Positions 34,586 to 44,088 of a stretch of DNA of 60,547 bases are shown here, in pieces. Source of the stretch: Sphaerospermopsis aphanizomenoides BCCUSP55 (GTDB lineage: Bacteria; Cyanobacteriota; Cyanobacteriia; Cyanobacteriales; Nostocaceae); contig NZ_LUFH02000022.1 of the NCBI RefSeq assembly GCF_001586785.1, forward strand, positions 1 to 60,547. Reading direction: 5' to 3'. Numbering within the stretch: position 1 is the first letter of the stretch; every line of letters starts with the position of its first letter. The notes under the pieces are model-generated. The model saw only the letters and a list, made by a program, of their open reading frames with translations. It ran no database searches and was not told the origin of the DNA. The translations under genes and the position numbers were made by a program.

Positions 34586-36280
34586 ATGACTCAAACACAG
34601 TTACAAGAAACCGCTAATATTCCCACTCCCCATGAAGAATCAGGGGACAGGAAGTGGTGGGAATTTTTTACATTTAATACCGACCATAAGGTAATAGGGA
34701 TTCAATATCTAGTTACATCCTTTATTTTCTACTGCATTGGCGGCGTGATGGCTGACTTGGTGCGGACAGAATTACGCACACCAGAAGTAGATTTTGTCAC
34801 TCCAGAAGTCTATAACAGCCTGTTCACACTCCACGCCACAATCATGATTTTCCTGTGGATTGTGCCAGCAGGGGCGGGTTTTGCTAACTATCTCATCCCC
34901 TTGATGATTGGGGCTAGGGATATGGCTTTTCCTCGCTTAAATGCCGTGGCTTTTTGGATGCTTCCCCCAGCAGGTGTGTTACTGATTGCTAGTTTGGCAG
35001 TTGGTGATGCCCCTGATGCTGGTTGGACTTCCTACCCTCCCTTAAGCTTGGTAACAGGTCAAGTGGGTGAGGCGATTTGGATTATCAGCGTCTTGCTTTT
35101 AGGTACATCGTCTATTTTGGGGGCGATTAACTTCATTGTTACTCTCCTGAAAATGCGTGTTCCCAGCATGGGAGTCCATCAAATGCCCTTGTTTTGTTGG
35201 GCGATGTTGGCAACTTCGGCATTAGTGCTGCTGTCTACACCAGTTCTCGCCGGGGCGCTGATTTTGCTTTCCTTTGACTTACTAGCAGGGACAACATTTT
35301 TTAACCCGACTGGTGGTGGTGATCCAGTGGTTTACCAACATATGTTTTGGTTTTACTCCCACCCAGCGGTGTACATCATGATTTTGCCTTTCTTTGGGGC
35401 AATTTCGGAAATCCTGCCAGTTCATGCCCGGAAGCCCATTTTTGGTTATAAAGCGATCGCCTATTCTTCCCTAGCTATCAGCTTTTTGGGGCTAATCGTT
35501 TGGGCGCACCACATGTTTACCAGCGGTATTCCTGGTTGGTTGCGGATGTTTTTCATGATCACAACAATGATCATTGCTGTTCCCACCGGGATCAAAATTT
35601 TCGGTTGGTTAGCAACTATCTGGGGCGGCAAAATCAGCCTCAATAGTCCCATGATTTTTGCCATGGGTTTCTTGGGAACCTTTGTGATTGGTGGTATTAG
35701 TGGTGTGATGTTAGCATCAGTACCTTTTGATATTCACGTTCACGATACCTATTTTGTGGTCGCGCACTTACACTACGTTCTCTTTGGTGGTAGCGTACTA
35801 GGAATTTTTGCGGCGATTTACCATTGGTTCCCAAAAATGACGGGACGAATGATGAACGAATTTTGGGGTAAGGTTCACGCAATTCTGACCATTGTTGGTC
35901 TGAATATGACTTTTTTACCCATGCACAAGCTGGGAATGATGGGAATGAATCGTCGTATTGCCCAATATGACCCCAAATTCACTTCTTTGAATGAAATCTG
36001 TACCTACGGGTCTTATATTCTGGCTATTTCCACATTACCCTTTATTATCAATGCTGTATGGAGTTGGTTGTACGGACCTAAAGCAGCTAATAATCCTTGG
36101 CGCGGTCTGACTCTAGAGTGGATGACAACTTCACCACCAGCCATTGAGAATTTTGAAAAACTCCCTGTTTTAACCACAGGACCCTATGACTACGGCGTAG
36201 GTGAGAAAAAAGCTGACATTAGCAAAGTATTAAGTGTCAAACCAGACGAACCCTATCCAACTATTGAGTCTGGTGTTTAA
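34586..36280 (+). CDS. ctaD: Cytochrome c oxidase subunit I
   Basis: 564 residues, twelve membrane helices. Heme and CuB ligands are present: TLHATIMIFLW, FYSHPAVYIMILPFFG (His with the Tyr cross-link), WAHHMFTSG, and VVAHLHYVLFG. The motif reads YSHPAVY rather than GHPEVY, so the proton-channel Glu of A1-type oxidases is replaced and this belongs to the A2 (YS) class. It lies 114 bp after ctaC in the same operon. Confidence 0.96.
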   Translation: MTQTQLQETANIPTPHEESGDRKWWEFFTFNTDHKVIGIQYLVTSFIFYCIGGVMADLVRTELRTPEVDFVTPEVYNSLFTLHATIMIFLWIVPAGAGFANYLIPLMIGARDMAFPRLNAVAFWMLPPAGVLLIASLAVGDAPDAGWTSYPPLSLVTGQVGEAIWIISVLLLGTSSILGAINFIVTLLKMRVPSMGVHQMPLFCWAMLATSALVLLSTPVLAGALILLSFDLLAGTTFFNPTGGGDPVVYQHMFWFYSHPAVYIMILPFFGAISEILPVHARKPIFGYKAIAYSSLAISFLGLIVWAHHMFTSGIPGWLRMFFMITTMIIAVPTGIKIFGWLATIWGGKISLNSPMIFAMGFLGTFVIGGISGVMLASVPFDIHVHDTYFVVAHLHYVLFGGSVLGIFAAIYHWFPKMTGRMMNEFWGKVHAILTIVGLNMTFLPMHKLGMMGMNRRIAQYDPKFTSLNEICTYGSYILAISTLPFIINAVWSWLYGPKAANNPWRGLTLEWMTTSPPAIENFEKLPVLTTGPYDYGVGEKKADISKVLSVKPDEPYPTIESGV

Positions 36281-36281
36281 T

Positions 36282-36365
36282 TCGTAATTCGTAATTCGTA
36301 ATTCGTAATTGAAAGAAAATTATGAATTATGAATTACCGATTACCTATTACCAATTACCCATTAG
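36282..36365. repeat. TTCGTAA / ATTACC heptamer runs between ctaD and ctaE
   Basis: Tandem TTCGTAA units (36282-36312) followed by ATTACCnATTACC units (36331-36363) fill the spacer. No gene. Confidence 0.8.
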
Positions 36366-36379
36366 CAATTTAAAAATTC

Positions 36380-37000
36380 ATGCAAAGTCAAATCATTGAC
36401 CCAGCGAAAATAGAACAAAATCATCATCACGTAGCAACTGTTGATCATCACGAAGCGCATCCAGACCATCGTTTATTTGGTTTGGTTGTGTTTCTGATTG
36501 CAGAAGGGATGATTTTCATGGGTATGTTCGGTGCTTATTTAGCTTTCCGTTCTACCTTACCTGTATGGCCTCCCGCTGGGACACCTGAGTTAGAACTTCT
36601 GTTACCTGGGGTGAACACAGTTAACCTGATAGCCAGCAGTTTTGTCATGCACAATGCTGATACCGCTATCAAAAAGAATGATGAAAAGGGAATGCGTACC
36701 TGGTTAGCTATTACTGCGGCGATGGGTACCATTTTCTTGGTGGGTCAGGTTTATGAATATACCCATCTGGAATTTGGTTTAACTACTAATTTATTCGCTA
36801 GTACGTTTTACGTTCTCACCGGTTTTCATGGTTTGCACGTTACCATCGGCGTTTTAGCAATTTTGGCGGTGTTGTGGCGATCGCGTACTGCTGGTCATTA
36901 CAGCAACCAAAAACACTTCGGTATTGAAGCCGCTGAACTTTACTGGCACTTCGTAGACGTAATTTGGATCATTTTGTTCGGATTACTATATCTACTGTAA
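36380..37000 (+). CDS. ctaE: Cytochrome c oxidase subunit III
   Basis: 206 residues, five membrane helices, the short bacterial form. Subunit III stabilises the catalytic core. Conserved parts include FLIAEGMIFMGMFGAYLAFR, the loop Glu in QVYEYTHLEF, and LTGFHGLHVTIGV, ending in AAELYWHFVDVIWIILFGLL. A His-rich N-terminus (QNHHHVATVDHHEAHPDH) is notable. Last gene of ctaCDE. Confidence 0.95.
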   Translation: MQSQIIDPAKIEQNHHHVATVDHHEAHPDHRLFGLVVFLIAEGMIFMGMFGAYLAFRSTLPVWPPAGTPELELLLPGVNTVNLIASSFVMHNADTAIKKNDEKGMRTWLAITAAMGTIFLVGQVYEYTHLEFGLTTNLFASTFYVLTGFHGLHVTIGVLAILAVLWRSRTAGHYSNQKHFGIEAAELYWHFVDVIWIILFGLLYLL

Positions 37001-37044
37001 GTATTTATTACTTAGTTGTTCACTCCACGCGAATAACTGACAGT

Positions 37045-37066
37045 CCCCCACCCAGGGGGTTTTTTT
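37045..37066 (+). terminator. Rho-independent terminator after ctaE
   Basis: CCCCC, loop ACCCA, GGGGG, then seven T: a classical terminator for the ctaCDE operon. It just meets the 3' end of the convergent WD40 gene. Confidence 0.85.
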
Positions 37067-38123
37067 ATTGGATTTGCCAGATATTAATTTTTTGATCAAA
37101 ACCACCACTAGCCAGGATTTTACCATCTGGACTAAAAGCGATCGCACTCACCCAATCTTGTTGATCAGAGATACTAGTGATTAACTCACCTGTAGTTAAA
37201 TCCCACAATTTAATCCCATCTTTACCAGCACTAGCTAAAATTTTGCCATTAGGACTAATAGCAATCTTATTTACCCAATCATTATGTCCTGTCAGGGTTT
37301 GGACTGCTTCACCATCGTTAACATTCCAAATTTTAATAGTTTTATCCCTACTGGAACTAATTAACTTTTCACCATTAAGTGTAAAAGCTAACCCAGTCAC
37401 AATTTGAGAATGTGCGTTTATTTGGCGAATTAATTCACCAGTCTGCAAATTCCAAAGTTTCACAACACCTTTATTATCACCACTAGCTAAAATCTGACTA
37501 TCAGGACTCATCGCTAAGATATGAACTTGATTGTCAAAACGTGCCAGTGTAGCTAGGGGACGCAGTTGTTTTAAATCCCACAAACGAATCCCGTCTAAAC
37601 CACCACTGACGAGAACGTTACCAGTCAAAGAAACAGCCAAAGATAAAACTGAACTGGTATGTCCCACAAAGGAGCGACTAAAGGTCAGCTGTTTGAGATT
37701 CCAAAGATTAATTCTGTAGTCATTACCACAACTGATCAGAGTTTGACCATCTGGCAAAATTAAAATTGAGTCTACAGATCCTTGATGCGCTCTGTTAATC
37801 GTAGCCAGTTTTTTACCAGTTTGAGGACTCCAAAAACGAATCATCCCCTCATTTTCTGAGCCACCACTGACTAGCATTTTCCCATTGGGACTAAAACTCA
37901 GAGATTTAACAGTTGACGTATGTCCGTTTAAAGTGCGAAGTAGTCGAGGATTGACAATCGGTTGACTACTTGGAGAATCTATGATCATCTCATCAGCAGC
38001 ATGAGCAGAGTGAGTGTAAAACTCTTGTCCGATAGATATTGATAAGGCTAAAACTGGCATCAATGCCAAGCTCAGACAAGAGCGAATCAAAGTCTTACCT
38101 ACCCTTCTTCCCTCACTCTTCAC
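37065..38123 (-). CDS. Exported WD40-repeat protein
   Basis: 352 residues. A signal peptide (about residues 1-42, SCLSLALMPVLALSISIG ending near AHAAD) is followed by seven WD40 repeats that should close one propeller (TLNGHTSTVKSLSFSPNGK ... FDQKINIWQIQ). A WD40 propeller placed in the periplasm or thylakoid lumen probably serves as a binding scaffold; the partner is unknown. The start is GTG 38123 with GAGGAG 5-6 bp upstream. Confidence 0.85.
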   Translation of the reverse strand: MKSEGRRVGKTLIRSCLSLALMPVLALSISIGQEFYTHSAHAADEMIIDSPSSQPIVNPRLLRTLNGHTSTVKSLSFSPNGKMLVSGGSENEGMIRFWSPQTGKKLATINRAHQGSVDSILILPDGQTLISCGNDYRINLWNLKQLTFSRSFVGHTSSVLSLAVSLTGNVLVSGGLDGIRLWDLKQLRPLATLARFDNQVHILAMSPDSQILASGDNKGVVKLWNLQTGELIRQINAHSQIVTGLAFTLNGEKLISSSRDKTIKIWNVNDGEAVQTLTGHNDWVNKIAISPNGKILASAGKDGIKLWDLTTGELITSISDQQDWVSAIAFSPDGKILASGGFDQKINIWQIQ

Positions 38124-38424
38124 AGTGTCTCCTCACCTTTGAAAACATCAAATAGTAATTCGTAATTCGTAATATTGCCTCCGGCACGCTGCGCGAACGT
38201 AATTCGTAATTCCAATTTATGAACTCCTAACGTTAGTTGTAGAGACTTAAAAATTTATTTCTTAGTTCAAGCCCCTAGTTCTAGACGTAAGCTGTTACAG
38301 CAAATTCCAGGTGCATTAGGTACAAATATTCATGATAAATCTCTGATGGGGTAAATATCTTGGCGGCTATGAGTCTACTTTACTCAGATCAAATGTGCTT
38401 TAATTACGAATTACGCATTATCAA
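38124..38424. repeat. Composite spacer repeat, GTAATTC units around a GC-rich core
   Basis: GTAATTC heptamers flank a GC-rich core (GCCTCCGGCACGCTGCGCG) at about 38155-38217; the same composite lies inverted at 45045-45113. No gene seen. A shorter ATTACGA run is at 38404-38436, overlapping the end of the next gene. Confidence 0.65.
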
Positions 38425-38727
38425 TTACGAATTACTTTGACGTGGTTTTTTCTTAGAAACCGTCATGGTTGGTAAAGGCGGACTAGAGGACTGAGGAGGT
38501 AAATAATGTTGGACTACAGGCTCTTCTGGTAAAGGAGATTGCTGCTGCATTTTCCATACCTTCAAACACAGTGCTATTCCTGCTGTTCCCAAACCAAAAG
38601 TAAATAATGACCAACTATCATCTAAACCACCAATCAGCGCATCTACCACACCTATTGTTACCAATGCACTGATTATAGGTTCTTTCCGGTAGGCTGACTT
38701 CAAAAAACGAGGTAATACAGCGTTCAT
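38425..38727 (-). CDS. Small membrane protein, unknown function
   Basis: 100 residues. One or two hydrophobic segments (about 17-34, PIISALVTIGVVDALIGG, and 40-57, SLFTFGLGTAGIALCLKV) are followed by a Pro/Ser/Gln-rich tail ending in basic residues (KKKPRQ). No domain recognised. ATG 38727 follows an in-frame GTG. Confidence 0.6.
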   Translation of the reverse strand: MNAVLPRFLKSAYRKEPIISALVTIGVVDALIGGLDDSWSLFTFGLGTAGIALCLKVWKMQQQSPLPEEPVVQHYLPPQSSSPPLPTMTVSKKKPRQSNS

Positions 38728-38990
38728 CACAGCTTGTTTGGTTTCCGTTAAGTTTTTGTATAAATTTACCTGGAATAGTTCAACCGCAATTTACCTTTCT
38801 AATCTGGGGCTATCAAGGTATATCACATTATAGTTGTTTGGAGTAAAAAATCAGATGTGGAAATTTACCCTCTCCTATGTAGTAATTTCCTGCCAATGGA
38901 AATAACGTGAAAACCAGCCGGATTATCCAACTGGTTTCAACTCTTCTATTTACTAGCTTACAACTGAAAACAGTTAACTTGCAGATGGAA

Positions 38991-39161
38991 CTACTTCAAA
39001 CCCAGCCATGCAAGTACACCTTGATTGGTGAGATATTCAATCACTACCATCAAGATAAAGCCAATCATAGCGGCTCTCCCATTCAAACGTTCAGCATATT
39101 CATTAAAGCCGAACTTGGGTTCTTCTAGCTTGGGAGTGACGGTAGGTTGTTGTTGTGTCAT
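38991..39161 (-). CDS. High-light-inducible protein (one-helix CAB-like)
   Basis: 56 residues. It has the chlorophyll a/b-binding signature ERLNGRAAMIGFILMVV, with Glu, Asn and Arg of the one-helix motif, followed by IEYLTNQGVLAWLG. Hli proteins bind chlorophyll and carotenoid in the thylakoid and protect photosystem assembly under light stress. A GAGGA site lies about 10 bp before ATG 39161. Being small, it is easily missed. Confidence 0.92.
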   Translation of the reverse strand: MTQQQPTVTPKLEEPKFGFNEYAERLNGRAAMIGFILMVVIEYLTNQGVLAWLGLK

Positions 39162-39547
39162 GATTAACTATTCCTCTCTTCTGAACGGCAAAAGAATATT
39201 AATGGAGATTTTTCAACTCATTGCAGGGATTAGCTTTGAACAGCTTAATGGCAGCCTCTGGGTGAGAGCAATGCCAACCCTTTGTTTACAATTTTTAATT
39301 ATTCTTTGTCTATTGTAATAATCCTGGGAGATTAGTCACGGGAATGTTCACAAGTCAAAAGTCAAAAGTCAAAAGGCAAGAGATAATACATTGTTGTCCC
39401 CTGCTCCCCAGTTCCTCTGTTTCCCCACACCTCACACCCTACATTCCAAATCCTGATTTTCTTCATTTTGAATTAATTAATACGGACAAGGTGACGTAAA
39501 TACTGGCAGTCTAGAGTCAATCAAAAATTATTAGAGGCTATAAATAA
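39162..39547. other. Intergenic region between hli and ald
   Basis: No convincing gene. Contains heptamers AAAAGTC (39355-39376) and a CTCACACCCTACA-type run. Promoters for the divergent hli and ald genes should lie here. Confidence 0.4.
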
Positions 39548-40639
39548 ATGCAAATAGGCGTTCCTAAAGAAACTAAAGATCAAGAATTTCGGGTTGGTTT
39601 GAGTCCTTCTAGTGTGCGGGTATTAACAGAAAGTGGTCATACTGTGTTTGTAGAAACAGATGCAGGTAAAGGTTCGGGGTTTACTGATGATGAATACCGT
39701 AGCTCTGGTGCGAAAATTGTTGAAAAACCTGAATTTGCTTGGAATCAAGAGATGGTTGTGAAGGTGAAAGAACCTTTAAGCAGTGAGTATAAATTTTTGC
39801 AAAAAGAACAGTTATTATTTACTTATTTGCATTTAGCAGCCGATCGCCAATTGACAGAACAATTAATTGATAGTGGCACTAATGCGATCGCCTACGAAAC
39901 TGTAGAACAACCAGGAGCAAATAGATTACCTTTGCTCACACCCATGAGCATTATTGCTGGTCGATTAGCAGTCCAGTTTGGAGCTAGATTTCTAGAACGT
40001 CAACAAGGAGGTAGGGGTGTACTTTTAGGTGGAGTACCCGGTGTTAAACCTGGAAGAGTTGTGATTTTAGGCGGTGGTGTGGTAGGAACAGAAGCCGCTA
40101 AAATCGCTGTGGGTATGGGTGCAACAGTCCAAATTTTGGATGTAAATGTTGAACGTCTATCCTATTTAGAAACTCTGTTTGGTTCGAGAGTAGAATTACT
40201 GTACAGCAATTCTGCCCACATTGAAACCGCAGTGCAAGAGGCTGATTTACTCATCGGTGCAGTGTTAATACCGGGACGTAAAGCACCTATATTAGTATCT
40301 CGTGAATTAGTTAAACAAATGCGTCCTGGTTCAGTGCTTGTAGATGTAGCAGTTGATCAAGGTGGTTGTGTGGAAACATTACGCCCCACATCTCATACTA
40401 ATCCAGTTTATATTGATGAAGGTGTAGTACATTATGGCGTGCCTAATATGCCCGGTGCTGTACCTTGGACATCAACTCAAGCATTAAATAATAGTACATT
40501 GCCTTATGTTGTGCAGTTGGCAAATTTGGGAATTAAAGCTTTAGATGTTAACCCCGCATTAGCTAAAGGTTTGAATGTCCAAAATCATCGTTTAGTACAT
40601 CCTGCGGTGCAAGAGGTATTTCCTGATTTAGTGAGTTAA
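39548..40639 (+). CDS. ald: Alanine dehydrogenase
   Basis: 363 residues. NAD-dependent interconversion of alanine with pyruvate and ammonia. Family motifs: [20 protein letters not shown] at the N-terminus, KVKEP, the catalytic His in YLHLAAD, the Rossmann loop [15 protein letters not shown], and [20 protein letters not shown] near the end. In heterocyst-forming cyanobacteria this enzyme is important for diazotrophic growth, which is family knowledge. Confidence 0.95.
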   Translation: MQIGVPKETKDQEFRVGLSPSSVRVLTESGHTVFVETDAGKGSGFTDDEYRSSGAKIVEKPEFAWNQEMVVKVKEPLSSEYKFLQKEQLLFTYLHLAADRQLTEQLIDSGTNAIAYETVEQPGANRLPLLTPMSIIAGRLAVQFGARFLERQQGGRGVLLGGVPGVKPGRVVILGGGVVGTEAAKIAVGMGATVQILDVNVERLSYLETLFGSRVELLYSNSAHIETAVQEADLLIGAVLIPGRKAPILVSRELVKQMRPGSVLVDVAVDQGGCVETLRPTSHTNPVYIDEGVVHYGVPNMPGAVPWTSTQALNNSTLPYVVQLANLGIKALDVNPALAKGLNVQNHRLVHPAVQEVFPDLVS

Positions 40640-40682
40640 AATCAACTCCAATTAATTGAATTTTGAAATTTACTATAATTGG

Positions 40683-40712
40683 ACTCAGCTTGCTAATGTA
40701 GGCTGAGTTTTT
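40683..40712 (+). terminator. Rho-independent terminator after ald
   Basis: ACTCAGC, 12-nt loop, GCTGAGT followed by T5. It separates ald from the methyltransferase gene on the same strand. Confidence 0.75.
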
Positions 40713-40778
40713 ACGTTGAATAGTGTTATACTAAAAATCCCTATCTAAAAAGTTAGTTAGTAATCTTGGCTAACAAAT

Positions 40779-42146
40779 ATGAAAGCGTTTGATTCACAAA
40801 TACCAAAACAAATAGAACTACCTCTACAATTAGTAACTTCTCCCAATAAATTCAAGTTTATCGATCTATTTGCAGGTATTGGTGGATTTAGAATTGCTTT
40901 AGAAAAACTAGGTGGTCAATGCTTAGGCTATGCTGAAATAGATAAACAAGCTATTAAAGTTTATCAGAAAAATTTTATCAGTTATTTCAATAAAGATGAA
41001 ATTGAACTAGGAGATATCACTAAAATTCGTGAACTTCCATCTTATGTGGATGTAGTGGTAGGTGGTGTCCCTTGTCAACCTTGGTCTGTTGCGGGTTGCT
41101 TAAGAGGCTTTGAAGATCCTAGAGGAAAATTATGGTTTGATGTTATTCAGTTAGTTAATAAAAGTAATCCTAAAGCGTTTATTTTTGAAAATGTTAGCGG
41201 TTTAGCAAGTCCTAAAAATCGAGATAATTTAGACTTGATTTTACAAAAATTGCAGCAGATAGGATATTGTGTGAAGTGGAAAATATTAAATGCTTATGAC
41301 TTTGGTTTACCTCAAAATAGAGATAGAGTTTTTATTGTTGGGATTAGAAATGATCTAGACAGATGCCAAGAATACAAATTCCCCGAACCTTTGAATGTTC
41401 ATCCCAAAGTTTTAGATATTTTAGATGAACTTAAAAATGTTCAACCTGTTGAAAAAGTTAAATTAGATCCACATACTTTATTTAAAGGTGTGATACCACC
41501 TTCAAGAACTAGATTTCAAAAAAATGATGAATTAAATGATTTTTTCATTTTTTCAGATTTAAGAAATGGACATACCACCATTCATTCTTGGGATATTATT
41601 GAAACCAGTGATAGAGAAAAAAAGATTTGCTTAACTCTTCTCAAACACAGAAGAAGTAAAAAATATGGAGATAAGGATGGAAATCCTTTATCTTTTGAGA
41701 ATTTTCAAGAAATAATAACTGATATAGAATTAAAAGAATTAAATCAACTTGTTGAAAAAGGAATATTCCGTTTAAGTAATGAGAACAAGTATGAATTTGT
41801 TAATTCTAAAAATATGACTGGGATTAATAATATTTATAGAATAATCTTACCTACTGCTGATATCGTCCCAACTTTAACTGCTACTGGTGGTAAAGATTAT
41901 ATAGCAACTGTATCTATTCATTCTAGTCATCCAGAAGCATATAAAAAGATGTTCTTGGACAAGATTTATTATCCTAAAAAATATATTCCTATCACTGCAA
42001 AACACGCTTGTAAATTACAAGGATTTCCTGCTAATTTTGAATACCATCAAAAAGATGAGATAGCTAAAAAACAATTCGGTAATGCTGTTCCTGTACCTGT
42101 GGTTGAGTATGTAGCTAAAGAATTACTCGGTAGCATCCCAATTTGA
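40779..42146 (+). CDS. DNA (cytosine-5) methyltransferase
   Basis: 455 residues. All core motifs are present: FIDLFAGIGGFRIALE (SAM site), the catalytic Cys99 in GGVPCQPWS, FENVSGL, and QNRDRVFIVGIR, then a variable target-recognition region (about 200-370), and the final QFGNAVPVPVVEYVAKELL. No restriction enzyme gene is adjacent, so it is an orphan or its partner lies elsewhere; the target is not predictable here. The last five residues (GSIPI) are encoded by a small-element end sequence. Confidence 0.9.
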   Translation: MKAFDSQIPKQIELPLQLVTSPNKFKFIDLFAGIGGFRIALEKLGGQCLGYAEIDKQAIKVYQKNFISYFNKDEIELGDITKIRELPSYVDVVVGGVPCQPWSVAGCLRGFEDPRGKLWFDVIQLVNKSNPKAFIFENVSGLASPKNRDNLDLILQKLQQIGYCVKWKILNAYDFGLPQNRDRVFIVGIRNDLDRCQEYKFPEPLNVHPKVLDILDELKNVQPVEKVKLDPHTLFKGVIPPSRTRFQKNDELNDFFIFSDLRNGHTTIHSWDIIETSDREKKICLTLLKHRRSKKYGDKDGNPLSFENFQEIITDIELKELNQLVEKGIFRLSNENKYEFVNSKNMTGINNIYRIILPTADIVPTLTATGGKDYIATVSIHSSHPEAYKKMFLDKIYYPKKYIPITAKHACKLQGFPANFEYHQKDEIAKKQFGNAVPVPVVEYVAKELLGSIPI

Positions 42147-42237
42147 CAAAAAAGACTACACAAACAAAATTTGCCTACATCAACTAAATAAAATCAAAGT
42201 TTTTAATCCAATGTAGATGAATTTTGCCTGTGTAGCC
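42129..42237. repeat. Element end plus imperfect hairpin between convergent genes
   Basis: GGTAGCATCCCAATTT (42129-42144) closely matches the end of the element at 25710 and overlaps the stop of the methyltransferase gene. Next to it an imperfect inverted repeat of 27-nt arms (42154-42180 and 42211-42237; 21 of 27 matching) could form a long hairpin and act as a bidirectional terminator. No matching right element end was found. Confidence 0.6.
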
Positions 42238-42260
42238 TTAACTTGTTACCAACTCCTAGT

Positions 42261-43439
42261 TTAATCCGCTGCTAATCGCAAAGCAGGATATGGAAACAGA
42301 CTTTTAAATCCAGATAACCGCTCATTTAAAGATTCTTGAGCATTATTCCACAGACTTTCATAGTAGAAGAAAACAACACCTAATCCCCGTTGTTGTGCTG
42401 CTCGGACTTGGGATTTAATTTGTTGCATGGGTACAGGCTTAGTTCTTAATCCTGCCATAATCCCTACTCCAGTCGGAATAGTTTGTTGTACTTCTTGCAT
42501 TTCTGGACGAGAAAGTTTAGCAGTAAAGCTTTCTAAATTATCTCGATAAACTTGCACAACTAGTTCATCTACTATGTTAGCTCGTACCCATTCTAGCCAA
42601 TCTTGTAATTGAAACTTGTAAGCAAAATCGTAGTAGTTGGGTGAAACGGAGAAAATCGCTTTTGGTTTAATTTGTTTGATTCTTTGATTCAATCTCACCA
42701 TAAAATCTGTGATTTTATTTGCTCTCCAACTGACCCATTCTGGATCTTGCGGATCTGCGGGTGGATTCTTTTTAGTTTCTTGACGGTATAAGGAAATGGT
42801 GTATTTATCGTAGCCAAATTCATGGGGTAAACTTGTATGATCATCAAACTGAATCCCATCAATATCATAATTGTTGGCCAGTTCTACCAATAAATCAGTA
42901 ATAAACTGTTGTACTTCTGGATGAAAAGGATTTAACCATGCAACTTCACCGGCAGCACTAACAGAAGTTTGGCTACCATTGCGTTTTTGTGTTAACCATT
43001 CTGGTTTATTTAATGCTAGTTCTGAAGTTGGAGGTGTCATAAAACCAAATTCAAACCAAGGTACAGCCAGTAAATTTTGACGATGGGCTTGATTGATTAA
43101 ATCGGCTAGAATATCATGACCATCTAAACCGCGAAAAACAAAGGGTTGAATATCTAAACGTTTGGCTACATTGCTAGGATACATGACATAGCCTGAATTC
43201 CAAACTACAGGATAGATAGTATTGAAGTTAAGCTTTCTGAGTTTAGTGACAGCATCCCGAACTTTAGTACGATCTCTGAGAATGTTGAGATCATTGTTGG
43301 TCATCCACACACCGCGAATTTCTTGACGAGTAATTTGGGCATGAATGGGTGTAAAATTATGCCCCAACGAAACTGTAACAAAGGAAATTAAAAATAACAG
43401 CGGGAACAGACGTTTAAGTAATTTCTGATGCCAATTCAT
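42261..43439 (-). CDS. Family-10-type glycosyl hydrolase-like exported protein
   Basis: About 392 residues. A signal peptide (KRLFPLLFLISFVTVSLG, to about residue 34) is followed by a GHL10-type barrel: EIRGVWMTNNDLNIL, FNTIYPVVWNSGYVMYPS, GIQFDDHTSLPHEFGYD and GLGVVFFYYESLWNNA. Proteins of this type are predicted to cleave cell-wall or envelope glycans. The frame is open to 43553, but ATG 43439 gives the signal peptide directly; ATG 43484 is an alternative. Confidence 0.82.
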   Translation of the reverse strand: MNWHQKLLKRLFPLLFLISFVTVSLGHNFTPIHAQITRQEIRGVWMTNNDLNILRDRTKVRDAVTKLRKLNFNTIYPVVWNSGYVMYPSNVAKRLDIQPFVFRGLDGHDILADLINQAHRQNLLAVPWFEFGFMTPPTSELALNKPEWLTQKRNGSQTSVSAAGEVAWLNPFHPEVQQFITDLLVELANNYDIDGIQFDDHTSLPHEFGYDKYTISLYRQETKKNPPADPQDPEWVSWRANKITDFMVRLNQRIKQIKPKAIFSVSPNYYDFAYKFQLQDWLEWVRANIVDELVVQVYRDNLESFTAKLSRPEMQEVQQTIPTGVGIMAGLRTKPVPMQQIKSQVRAAQQRGLGVVFFYYESLWNNAQESLNERLSGFKSLFPYPALRLAAD

Positions 43440-44028
43440 TGTTTGTTCACGTTGCCAACCTAAAGAAAATAAATTAAATTTCATCCTTTTGCAGGATGTG
43501 TAATGTAAAGATTTATGCAGCCGCATAATATTGTCAGAAAATCTACGATTCATCTTGTCTCAACAGATTAAAATTAGAATTTGAGCGTTGTTCATTTCAT
43601 GCGGCAAGTTGCATTTTGTTTTGGGAATAATCCCAGCTAAAAGAGTAAATTTAAAATTGTTGACGTAGATACACAAAAGTAGTGCCTGATTTGACGATTT
43701 TTTTATAAACCGGGCTATGTCAAATTAATTTCCAGCAAATTTTTTCACCAAAAAACTCTTTTTTATTAAGTTCAAGATTGAGAAATATCAATTTTATTCA
43801 ACTCCAACTCATTTTGATAGATTTGTAAAATTCCAAGGTAAATTACTGAGATATTGAATATGACTTGATTATTTAATACAAAATTAATAATATCTTTATT
43901 TTTGGTTTTCAACAAGTGATCTAAGTAAATCACAAACTGACAGCAGCTAATTCCTAAAAACAAGCTAACCCAACAGCAGCCAGCAGTCAAAAGTCAAGAA
44001 TTAAAGATCACAAGACAAAAAAGACACC
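43440..44028. other. Intergenic region
   Basis: No gene supported. A 72-codon open frame on the minus strand (43772-43990) has no ribosome site and its first codons lie in repeat sequence. AT-rich, no clear structure. Confidence 0.35.
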
Positions 44029-44066
44029 ATAGAATAGTGTAAAAATGTATAGAATATTGTAAAAAT
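44029..44066 (+). promoter_or_regulatory. Direct repeat upstream of the GDSL esterase gene
   Basis: ATAGAATAGTGTAAAAAT (44029-44046) and ATAGAATATTGTAAAAAT (44049-44066) differ at one base and are spaced 20 bp start to start, about two helical turns. They end 22 bp before the esterase ATG, so they may be a paired operator or duplicated -10 region (TAGAAT). Confidence 0.45.
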
Positions 44067-44088
44067 CTCAATTACACTGCTGTTTAAG

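Noticed and set aside
39025-39318. Plus-strand open frames over the hli gene
   Set aside because: The minus strand encodes a clear one-helix chlorophyll-binding protein; the plus frames are its shadow.
43772-43990. 72-residue minus-strand gene
   Set aside because: No ribosome site, first codons in repeat sequence, no recognisable protein pattern.
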